Shown one piece after another: positions 14,306 through 22,266 of a DNA stretch of 32,446 nt (its first letter is position 1; the number at the start of each line of letters is the position of its first letter). Under the pieces are notes generated by a model. The model was given only the letters and a program-made list of their open reading frames with translations. It did not search any database and was not told where the DNA came from. Source of the DNA: Zophobihabitans entericus (GTDB lineage: Bacteria > Pseudomonadota > Gammaproteobacteria > Enterobacterales > Orbaceae); NCBI RefSeq assembly GCF_011745665.1, contig NZ_CP050254.1, positions 1 to 32,446 on the forward strand, written 5' to 3'. A program made the translations under genes and the position numbers.

Positions 14306-17248
14306 TTAAAGTTTTAAAGTATTTTTCTTACTCTTCTCTTGCTTATTCGACTTAGCTATTTGTTCCACTTTAATATTTTTGATAGCCCCCTCTATTTGGC
14401 GTTTAATTGCTTCAGGCCCTAAAGAGCTTTTAACAGCCAGATCGTTAAAGTCAGTTAACGTTTTTTCTTCTTCCGGAGCAAAGATAGGAAAGATAGCAAT
14501 ACCATTTACTGCTTTGGCCGCATCTACTGCTTTTGTCCGTCCTGGATTGATGTTCTGGCTCTCTTCCAGCTTACGATCATCATCACCGGCAATAACAATT
14601 TTCTTATCCGGATATTTTTCATGTAACGCCATAGCAACGGCTTTTAGATTACCAGAATCAAACGCCGCTACCGTTGAGAACCCAGCGGCTTTAGTAATAC
14701 TCGCGGCCGTTGCGTACCCTTCTGAAATAATGATGACCGGAGATTTAATTAATTCGTTCTGGCCGCCAATAACGTGGAAACACCCTTGTTTTTTACTCCC
14801 TTTTTCAAAACCTTTCTGGCCATCTTCTTTTATGTATTGCGTTGTCCATTGTTTACCGTCTACATCATAGGCCGGAACATAGGTAATACTCTTTTTATCA
14901 TCAGTGGCCAAACCAGGATAAACATCTATTCCCTTATTGGCTAAATAAGGAGTAAGGGTTTCAACAGGTAATAGGTTTTTTAATTGGTTCTGAACTCTGA
15001 CTGAAGATGATTCATAATCGCGCTCTTGCTGCTCTCTGCGCTCTTGTAGTTTAATAGCGGCCTCAGCTGTCAACTTGGCCTTTTCTTCATCAGAAAGGCT
15101 ATAACCTTTCGATTTCCACTTAAGCTCTGAACCGGTGCGATTATTTTTGATATATCCGGCGGGGTGACCGTCCAGGAACGCTTTATAAAAGCCAGCCTTT
15201 GCACCATTAGCATCACCAGTAACAGCTATTCTATGGTTTTGGCCGTCCATGATAGGGTGTTCTCCTGTGAGTATGGCCCCCATTGATTCTAATGCTTCTG
15301 CAAATTCTTGCCTTGGACTAAGGGCATTACTTGTACTGGATACATTCTCAGGCAGCCAATTTTTCAGCTTATCTAAATCTGCTCCAGGTTTCGCTATCCA
15401 TACTTTATTTTCTTTATCCCATTCAATAGCATTTTGGCCATTCTCTAATTTACCGGCAATTTGTTTCACTGCCGCCCGCTGCTCATAAGGAATAGCTAAA
15501 ATTGTCCTTTCTGTTGCCAGGTTCTTACTCTGTTGAACTTCAACTGTAATTAGCCAAGGTTTTAGTTTATCCAAATCTGTACCAGGTCTGGCAAACCATT
15601 GCTTTTGTGTTTTATCCCACTGAATAGCGGGTAATCCATCAGGAAGCTTACCGGCAATTTCTTTGGCCGTTTCTTTTTCGGCAAAGGGAATATTTAACGG
15701 TATATTTTTTGTTGCGATAGTAGTTCCCTCCCCTAGTTCATCTTCTTTTAATTTATACTCATTAGTAGCATTATTATATGTAATGCTACTTGTCCTTTGT
15801 GTTCGTTTATTAATTTCAGATTCAAACATAATGCGATTATCATCTTTATCAATCAAATATCGTTCATTTCTTTTAACACGATCAAGATCGAATATTGGGT
15901 CTTTCTTTCTATCATACCATTCTTGAGCATCAACATACCGATCGGTGTCTTTAATATCACCGTCCGCCCTTATTGTTGTAAAGGCTGGTAAGTTATGTTG
16001 TCGTTTGCGTTTATTCATTTCAAAGCCAGGCGCTAAAGTAATTGCTTCTTTCAACATCTTACCGCTTAATTCAATATCTGACGTTGGCTTTTCACCAGGA
16101 ACAATCAGATCATTGATACAGGTTGACGCTCTCCCGTCTGCATAGATTTCTGTTGTAATTAAATAATTAGGAGTATCAAGGCCAATATAATCAATTTTAT
16201 ATAAGCAATCCTCACCATAATTAACATTAATTTTTAGATCATATTCTTCAGCTACTTTTTTTAAATGGCGATATAGATCTGAATACTTATCATCTTTACT
16301 TAATTCATACTCAACTATATTTTCTATTTTGGCATCTTGTTCATATTGCAAATTAATCTCCAATTCGCGTGACAATACATAGTTTTGAATTTTTTCCGCA
16401 TCAGCTGCCGCTCTAAAAATTTCGAGCGGGTCATTCTCCAAAATGCGAATCCAGTGATCTATATAAGCAACATGTTGAGCGGGATCATGCCCTATATTTA
16501 ATTCCTCACCCAAAATCATACTTGCTATTTCTGCCCTAAGTTCTTCTTTTGCGTACCCCTCACTGCCAAACGGGTGAGCCAAATCCCGATTTAACCGAGA
16601 CGTTGCACCTGTCCAGTGAGCAAACTCATGTAATGCTGTTGCATAATAGCGATCTGCCGTCTCAAAATTACTTTTAAGCGGTAAATGTATTTCATCTTTA
16701 ACTGGAGAATAAAACGCTTTATTTTCTTGATCGTGAAAAAATAGAGCCCCTGAGCCAGATAACAGAGATTCAGTCCTCTCTATTGGGTTCCAGGTAATTT
16801 CTCTGGCTGGCAATGGTGGCATATTATCAATTTGTGTAGCATTAAAAACATAAGCATAAAACACTTTAGGTTTATCTAACTGAACCTCCAACTTAACCGG
16901 CTTACCCTCATCATCTAAAACGGGTTTACCGTCCTTATCAAGTTGTTCTCTTAGCTCTGTAAACTTCCAATACTGTACAGCTGTAGCTTGTTCGCCATAC
17001 CGAACCTGAGCCCCCAAGCTAGCAGCTTGCTTATAAGTAAGCCAACGGGGATCTGAATATCCTTTAATAGAGCTTTCAGTCATTAAATTTAGCGTATTAA
17101 TACCTTTATAACGCTTACCGCTAATAGGATTCATAGGTAAAGTATTCTGTCCTGGCGTCCAAGGTTTCTGCCACGGTGCAGCCCCCTCTTTAAGCTGTTG
17201 AATAATTTTTTCAGCTACAATATCAGAAAATGGTTTTTTATTATTCAT
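14306..17248 (-). CDS. traC: TraC, conjugative DNA primase with ArdC-like N-terminus
   Basis: A 980-residue IncP-type TraC primase, which primes synthesis on the transferred strand and travels to the recipient. Order of domains: ArdC-like N-terminal DNA-binding domain (residues 4-140, PWQKPWTPG, ATAVQYWKF); zincin-like metallopeptidase domain with HEFAH at residues 207-211; two tandem copies of a roughly 50-residue motif (about 519-566 and 581-629), each with IQWDK or IEWDK, then W, then a PGTDLDKLKPWL or PGADLDKLKNWL end; then the Toprim primase core (VIIISEGYATAASI near 832, KKIVIAGDDDRK near 885). ATG 17248 is chosen because GGAGGGG lies just upstream and it overlaps the preceding gene by 8 bases; the frame is open up to 17293. 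RP4 TraC1 is 1061 residues. Confidence 0.93.
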   Translation of the reverse strand: MNNKKPFSDIVAEKIIQQLKEGAAPWQKPWTPGQNTLPMNPISGKRYKGINTLNLMTESSIKGYSDPRWLTYKQAASLGAQVRYGEQATAVQYWKFTELREQLDKDGKPVLDDEGKPVKLEVQLDKPKVFYAYVFNATQIDNMPPLPAREITWNPIERTESLLSGSGALFFHDQENKAFYSPVKDEIHLPLKSNFETADRYYATALHEFAHWTGATSRLNRDLAHPFGSEGYAKEELRAEIASMILGEELNIGHDPAQHVAYIDHWIRILENDPLEIFRAAADAEKIQNYVLSRELEINLQYEQDAKIENIVEYELSKDDKYSDLYRHLKKVAEEYDLKINVNYGEDCLYKIDYIGLDTPNYLITTEIYADGRASTCINDLIVPGEKPTSDIELSGKMLKEAITLAPGFEMNKRKRQHNLPAFTTIRADGDIKDTDRYVDAQEWYDRKKDPIFDLDRVKRNERYLIDKDDNRIMFESEINKRTQRTSSITYNNATNEYKLKEDELGEGTTIATKNIPLNIPFAEKETAKEIAGKLPDGLPAIQWDKTQKQWFARPGTDLDKLKPWLITVEVQQSKNLATERTILAIPYEQRAAVKQIAGKLENGQNAIEWDKENKVWIAKPGADLDKLKNWLPENVSSTSNALSPRQEFAEALESMGAILTGEHPIMDGQNHRIAVTGDANGAKAGFYKAFLDGHPAGYIKNNRTGSELKWKSKGYSLSDEEKAKLTAEAAIKLQERREQQERDYESSSVRVQNQLKNLLPVETLTPYLANKGIDVYPGLATDDKKSITYVPAYDVDGKQWTTQYIKEDGQKGFEKGSKKQGCFHVIGGQNELIKSPVIIISEGYATAASITKAAGFSTVAAFDSGNLKAVAMALHEKYPDKKIVIAGDDDRKLEESQNINPGRTKAVDAAKAVNGIAIFPIFAPEEEKTLTDFNDLAVKSSLGPEAIKRQIEGAIKNIKVEQIAKSNKQEKSKKNTLKL

Positions 17249-17438
17249 TATGCCCCTCCAGACCATCAATAGCGCTTTCTTCAGCTTCAGCAATCAATAA
17301 AGCATCTTCCTGAAATGCGCCGGCTCTTTCGGCCTCTTCAGGGGTAAATTCGATTAATAACGTAGGAACGGATAAGTCTTTAAGTTTTTCAATCACAACT
17401 TCATCTATTCCAGATTGTTCTAATTTTTCTGTAATCAT
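17241..17438 (-). CDS. Small acidic protein of unknown function in the traD position (65 aa)
   Basis: I do not recognise this 65-residue, very acidic protein (TPEEAERAGAFQEDALLIAEAEESAIDGLEG). It lies between traE and traC, where RP4 carries traD, but I see no clear similarity to TraD, which is about twice as long. It overlaps the traC start by 8 bases, so its translation likely feeds traC. It has no signal peptide or membrane segment. Confidence 0.6.
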   Translation of the reverse strand: MITEKLEQSGIDEVVIEKLKDLSVPTLLIEFTPEEAERAGAFQEDALLIAEAEESAIDGLEGHNE

Positions 17439-17463
17439 TTGAATATCCTTAATAGGTATATAT

Positions 17464-19485
17464 TTATTTTCTTCTCGGCCGACCGTTTAGATCAGAATAG
17501 GTTTGTGTACACTCAGGAGCGCCGGAACATTGCCACCAAAACGAGCCAGGCTTTTTACCGGCCAATTTGTACAGCCCCTTACCACAGAGATCGCATTTAT
17601 GGAGATTTGAAACTTTAGGAATATGGCCAACTTTAATAGAACCCTCATTGGCCTTATTTACTTGATCGGTGATGTATTGAACCTGTTTTGCCAGGAACTC
17701 TTCTTCAGTAAACGTTCCTGCGGCAATGCCTTTCAGCATTCGCTCATATATGGCCGTTAAAACAGGGCTTTTTACAGACTCAGGTAAAGCATCAACTAAT
17801 TCTCGGCCAAGTTTTGTACTGATAATTTTTTTCCCGTCATATGTTAAAAACCCCCGCCGAACAAGCTCACTAACAATCGTTGTTCGGGTAGCTTCAGTAC
17901 CTAAACCATCTTCTTCTTTTAAGATTTTTTTATGTTCCGGATCCTCAATAAAACGGTAGATATTAGACATGGCATTATTCAAGGAACCATCCGTAAAACT
18001 TGATGGAGGTTTTGTTTTTAAGGACTTTTTAACAGGAGCAATACAGGTAACTGAATCGCCTTTTTTCATTAAAGGAAATTGCTGTTCCTCTTTATCGTCA
18101 TCTTCAGCTGATAGATCCTGGTCATTAAGATAGACATCTTTCCAGCCGTTGAGCGTAACAATATTACCGGCGGCTACAAAGGTTTCATCAACAATACCCA
18201 CTTCAACGGTTGTTCTTAAAAACTCATGAACTGGATAAAATTGGGCGATATATGACTTAATAATAAGATCATATATATTCTTCTCCATTTCCGATAATTT
18301 GGTAGGATCACCTTTATGTAGCGTGGGTACAATCCCGTGGTGGGCTGTTGTTTTTTCATCATCCCACGTTTTAGATTTTATTTTTATATCCGCTTTATCT
18401 ATTAATGCAGAATATGAGGGATTAATACTTTTTAGAATTGCCAGGATAGTACCGGCATCACTAAATTGCGACTCTGGCAAATATCCGTTATCTGTTCTCG
18501 GATAACTGGTTAATTTATGCCGTTCATAAAGAGACTGGCAGGTATTCAAAACATCTTCACCTTTATATCCAAACTTATTAGAGGCGACTAAAATTAAATC
18601 TGATAATGAATAGACTTTAGGGTGATATTTTTTCTTTGGCGTTTTATCGAAGACAGTAATTGTTCCGGATTGATTACTGATTTGTTGAATAACGTCCTCA
18701 ACCTTAGAAACATCAATTAAACGCCCCTCTTCATCTTGTCCTGGCTGTTCATCTTTCATCTTCCAGTTCGCCAGGAACTCTCCCTGTTCATGTTTAATAG
18801 TTACGCCAATAGAGTAATGCGGAATTGATTTAAAGCTCCCTATATCTCGGTCACGCTTAACAACCATAGCTAAAGTTGGCGTTTGTACTCGGCCAACGGT
18901 TAAAAGCGTCCTGGAACCGCCTCTAATCGCTTTCAAGGTATATGCCCTACTCAAGTTCATACCTATTAACCAATCTGCCTTATCACGCGCAGCGGCCGCC
19001 CTGCCATGACTAATATAATCAGCATTATTCCTTAACGCACTTAACTCACGTTCTACTGACGTTCTGTCGGCTGCATTCGTCCAATAACGTAATACTGGCG
19101 AAGTATTACTAAAATGGTCTAATACCTCATCTACCAGTAGCTGCCCCTCACGATCAGGATCACCGGCATTGACAATAACAGACGCTTTTTTGATAAGCCG
19201 GCCGATATTGGCCAACTGCTCTTTAGCATCTTCACGGGGTTGCTTTACCCATTTATCCGGAACAATCGGTAAGTCTTGCTCACGCCATTTTTTCTTACCA
19301 TTTTCATTTTTAGGTACATCATCAGAAAGATAATGATCTGGCTCGGCGGATTCCAAAAGATGGCCAAAACACCAGGTAACATAATCGTCACCACACACAA
19401 TATAACCGTTGCCTTTATCGGTACTACCAAGAACTTCTGCAATAGCTTTTGCTACAGACGGCTTTTCTGCAATAAATAATCTCAT
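17464..19485 (-). CDS. traE: TraE, DNA topoisomerase III (TopB-like)
   Basis: Type IA topoisomerase of 673 residues. The Toprim domain shows MRLFIAEKPSVAKAIAEVLG with the catalytic Glu7, and NAGDPDREGQLLVDEVLDH with the metal-binding acidic residues. The active-site Tyr is in LTSYPRTDNGYLPES. LLTVGRVQTPTLAMV and GLGTEATRTTIVSEL are further signatures. A four-cysteine zinc ribbon closes the protein (CDLCGKGLYKL and WWQCSGAPEC). ATG 19485 is preferred to an upstream start at 19530, because family similarity begins there and it overlaps the preceding gene by 4 bases. RP4 carries traE at the same place. It may resolve DNA intermediates during transfer. Confidence 0.96.
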   Translation of the reverse strand: MRLFIAEKPSVAKAIAEVLGSTDKGNGYIVCGDDYVTWCFGHLLESAEPDHYLSDDVPKNENGKKKWREQDLPIVPDKWVKQPREDAKEQLANIGRLIKKASVIVNAGDPDREGQLLVDEVLDHFSNTSPVLRYWTNAADRTSVERELSALRNNADYISHGRAAAARDKADWLIGMNLSRAYTLKAIRGGSRTLLTVGRVQTPTLAMVVKRDRDIGSFKSIPHYSIGVTIKHEQGEFLANWKMKDEQPGQDEEGRLIDVSKVEDVIQQISNQSGTITVFDKTPKKKYHPKVYSLSDLILVASNKFGYKGEDVLNTCQSLYERHKLTSYPRTDNGYLPESQFSDAGTILAILKSINPSYSALIDKADIKIKSKTWDDEKTTAHHGIVPTLHKGDPTKLSEMEKNIYDLIIKSYIAQFYPVHEFLRTTVEVGIVDETFVAAGNIVTLNGWKDVYLNDQDLSAEDDDKEEQQFPLMKKGDSVTCIAPVKKSLKTKPPSSFTDGSLNNAMSNIYRFIEDPEHKKILKEEDGLGTEATRTTIVSELVRRGFLTYDGKKIISTKLGRELVDALPESVKSPVLTAIYERMLKGIAAGTFTEEEFLAKQVQYITDQVNKANEGSIKVGHIPKVSNLHKCDLCGKGLYKLAGKKPGSFWWQCSGAPECTQTYSDLNGRPRRK

Positions 19486-19817
19486 GAGTTTGTTCCTTGA
19501 TTTTGGTTTAAATATTTGGGTAGACGGCATTCACCTAGAATCTTAGGTCTAGGCCTTACGAATTCTCCGGTTCTCGGATCTGGTGAGGGATAAATTGATT
19601 CATTGGGGAAGTGGCCATAACAGATATTAAATAATCGCATTAGATAATCATCTTGCACTGCCATGTGGCCAATATGCCAAAAGTGAGTTTTAAATAAGGT
19701 AGTGTTATCTCTAATGCTCTCGACAAGTTCTCTATGCTCATCGAGCCGCTTTCCGACACTTCGGCAGAACTGTAATAGTTTTTTTATTTCACTCTCTTTT
19801 ATATGTTTCAAATTCAT
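19482..19817 (-). CDS. Hypothetical protein between traF and traE (111 aa)
   Basis: I do not recognise this gene. The product is soluble, with a helical N-terminal half (NLKHIKESEIKKLLQFCRSVGKRLDEH), a His/Trp-containing middle (FKTHFWHIGHMAVQDDYL) and a Pro-rich tail (YPSPDPRTGEFVRPRPKILG). It overlaps traE by 4 bases and lies 20 bases after traF, so it is part of the Tra1 operon. RP4 has no gene that I recall in this place. No signal peptide or membrane segment was seen. Confidence 0.65.
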   Translation of the reverse strand: MNLKHIKESEIKKLLQFCRSVGKRLDEHRELVESIRDNTTLFKTHFWHIGHMAVQDDYLMRLFNICYGHFPNESIYPSPDPRTGEFVRPRPKILGECRLPKYLNQNQGTNS

Positions 19818-19837
19818 CTTGCTTACTCTCTATTTCA

Positions 19838-20371
19838 TTAAAAAATTAAAACAGGCGTAATTACGCCTTTAATTTGCTTACTTTCTAAAATGCCGAAATA
19901 ACGAGCATCAAAAGATGTCTCGCTAACGTCAGACATAAGTAAAACTTCTGTAGGCTTTAAGATCTGATTAAGTCTTAAAGTGGGAAGTTCACGGCCATAG
20001 GAGTCTGTTTTAAGCGGGGTACTGAACGCCAGTAACTCAGCGTTTACAAATACGCCCTGCTCAGTCAGAGTGACAATGTCACCCCCTTTGGCCATAATTT
20101 TTTTCATTAGATAGCCATAGCTATCTGGACAGATACCGGTGTTGATATAACCGCGACGTTTAGCCTCTCTGAATATTTCGATGTCCGGAGGGCAAAAAAG
20201 AACATAATCATATTTATCTGGCGTTTTGCTAGATTCTTGATAAATACCGATAGGAATGCTTTTAGTCGTATTCACTTTATAACCGGCTAAATAAACAATG
20301 ATGAGAATTCCACTTACAGCTAATAAGATTAAAATGATGATAGAGCGTATTTTTTTTATTATTTTCATCAT
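19838..20371 (-). CDS. traF: TraF, pilin-maturation protease (S26 family)
   Basis: Signal-peptidase-like serine protease of 177 residues that in RP4 trims TrbC and joins its ends to form the cyclic pilin. An N-terminal membrane segment (residues 9-30) is followed by the catalytic serine in TTKSIPIGIYQ (about residue 38), and the catalytic lysine in YLMKKIMAKGGDIV (about residue 90). The box near the C-terminus reads SFDARYFGILESKQIKGVITPVL, with the S26 family pattern D-R-Y-F-G. Its start follows traG by 2 bases. Two adjacent ATG codons are possible (20371 or 20368). Its substrate TrbC is complete only after inversion of the trb segment. Confidence 0.95.
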   Translation of the reverse strand: MMKIIKKIRSIIILILLAVSGILIIVYLAGYKVNTTKSIPIGIYQESSKTPDKYDYVLFCPPDIEIFREAKRRGYINTGICPDSYGYLMKKIMAKGGDIVTLTEQGVFVNAELLAFSTPLKTDSYGRELPTLRLNQILKPTEVLLMSDVSETSFDARYFGILESKQIKGVITPVLIF

Positions 20372-20373
20372 GA

Positions 20374-22266
20374 TTAAATCCTGATTTGATTAGCTGGCTT
20401 TACTTGTCGCAAAATGTCACTAGTAAGCGGCATATCGACTTGTGAACGGGCCAAAAATACAGGGTCTTGGAAGAACAGAGGTTGTTTACCATAAATAGCG
20501 GGATAACCGGCAACGTAGACGATCATGTCTCCGGCCTCTTCTATTTCTCCATTAGCATTTTTAACCGGCCCAGGCATTCGTAGACATTCATCAGCCGTTA
20601 ATAAAGGCCGTTGAACTTCTTGAATATGTCGAGAAACACCGGTATGGAATAAACCGGCTCGTTTTCCACTTGTTGTTATGTTTTCTTTAATAACGGTTGT
20701 TATGCCGGTGCTTTTTGAAAGGTGTTCCGCGGTTTCAATTCGGTTCGGTGGGTAAGCATTTTGGATATGGCAATTTGATGTGATAGTTTCATCTTTACCA
20801 TACCCTGTTTTTTCACTTTTAAGCTGATTAATATCCTGGCAAATCAAATAAAACTTCATTCCATAACCAGCTAAGAAAGCTAAAGACTCTTGTAATATTT
20901 CTAATTTTCCCAAGCTTGGAAACTCATCTATCATGCCTAGTAAACGATGCTTATAAAGCTTCTTAGAACGGCCTTTAACGAACTCCATCTTATCGGCCAG
21001 CAAACGTATTATCATGTTAAGCATGATGCGAACAAGCGGCCGTAAGCGTGCTTTATCGTTTGGTTGAGTAACAATATAGAGGCTGATGGGGCTATCGTGA
21101 TTCATCAGATCTTTAATCTTAAAATCAGATTTACTAACGTTATTTGCAACCACTGGATCACGATATAAAGCAAGATAGCTTTTAGTCGTTGAGACAATCG
21201 AGGCCAGTTCTTCTTCAGCGCGATCTAACATATCTCTGGCTGAAGCGGCTACAACAGGGTGAGTCCCTTTATCACCTAAATGCGGATAGGAAACCATATC
21301 CTGCCATAGTTCCGAGTTACTCTCTTCAGGATTGGCAAGGATTCCATCAAGCGTAGAAAGTGAAGCTGTAGTTCCTTCAATTTGAGATTTATAGAGCAGA
21401 TGAAGAATTAACCCAACAAATAATGACTGACTGGTTTTTTGCCAGTGATCTACAAGTCCTTTACCGTCAGGATCAACAAGCAGTGTTGCCAGATTTTGTA
21501 CATCACCTACTTCATATTCAGTATTTATGCGTATCTCGTCTAAAGCATTCCAGTGAACACTACCCAATAACGCCGCTGGCTCGAATTTTAAAACTTTATT
21601 TTTCGCATATTTTTGACGCCAACCCGCAGTTAAAGCCCATAATTCCCCTTTTAGGTCGGTAATAACCGCACTTTCAAGCCAAGAAAGAAGCGTTGGAATT
21701 ACCAGGCCAACCCCTTTACCGCTTCGGGTCGGTGCATACGTTAAAATATGTTCAGGGCCATTATGACGTAAGTAATGAAAATTACCTTTGTCATCAATCC
21801 AAGCGCCAACATATACGCCCTCTGCTTTATCTGGCTTTAACAGCTTTTTAAAAAAGCCATCTCTAGGCAATAGACCTGCCGCCTGTATATCTTTTTTAGT
21901 AGCCCATCGAGCGGAACCGTGAAGATATTCATTAGATTTACTGGAGTTGGATAAAATTACTGACGTTACAGATATACCCAACATACCAAGAGAAGAGAGA
22001 ATGATTCCTGGCGCTGTTGCTTCATAAAAAATATTTTGATACTGCTCTCCCCAACGATAGCCCCAATCGATAATAGAAAGAGGAGAATAAATACCGTGGA
22101 AATTATCACCCAGTGCTGGGTGATAGTTAAATTTATGAGCAAATAGTTGAGTTGATGTTTGTAAACCCATAGTGACAGATAGAGCCACCATTGAGGGTAA
22201 TAAAACGTTATTCTTTTTTTTCTTAGTTCGTTGTGGGCCGACGTGATTATTTAAATTTTTAGCCAT
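20374..22266 (-). CDS. traG: TraG, type IV coupling protein (VirD4 family)
   Basis: Coupling ATPase of 630 residues that links the relaxosome to the secretion channel. Two N-terminal membrane segments (about residues 23-40 and 85-105) are followed by HGSARWATKKDI, Walker A (YAPTRSGKGVGLVIPTLLSW, about 175-185), LKGELWALTAGWRQKYA, and Walker B (LLGMIDEFPSLGKLEIL, about 440-455). The late region includes ITSNCHIQNAYPPN and IQEVQRPLLTADECLRMPG. Length and motifs match RP4 TraG (635 aa). It begins directly after the traI stop (TAAATG), so translation is probably coupled. Confidence 0.98.
   Translation of the reverse strand: MAKNLNNHVGPQRTKKKKNNVLLPSMVALSVTMGLQTSTQLFAHKFNYHPALGDNFHGIYSPLSIIDWGYRWGEQYQNIFYEATAPGIILSSLGMLGISVTSVILSNSSKSNEYLHGSARWATKKDIQAAGLLPRDGFFKKLLKPDKAEGVYVGAWIDDKGNFHYLRHNGPEHILTYAPTRSGKGVGLVIPTLLSWLESAVITDLKGELWALTAGWRQKYAKNKVLKFEPAALLGSVHWNALDEIRINTEYEVGDVQNLATLLVDPDGKGLVDHWQKTSQSLFVGLILHLLYKSQIEGTTASLSTLDGILANPEESNSELWQDMVSYPHLGDKGTHPVVAASARDMLDRAEEELASIVSTTKSYLALYRDPVVANNVSKSDFKIKDLMNHDSPISLYIVTQPNDKARLRPLVRIMLNMIIRLLADKMEFVKGRSKKLYKHRLLGMIDEFPSLGKLEILQESLAFLAGYGMKFYLICQDINQLKSEKTGYGKDETITSNCHIQNAYPPNRIETAEHLSKSTGITTVIKENITTSGKRAGLFHTGVSRHIQEVQRPLLTADECLRMPGPVKNANGEIEEAGDMIVYVAGYPAIYGKQPLFFQDPVFLARSQVDMPLTSDILRQVKPANQIRI

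Noticed and set aside
14379..14870. Plus-strand reading frame of 163 codons opposite traC
   Set aside because: It is antisense to the conserved Toprim core of the primase and shows no ribosome-binding site or family resemblance.
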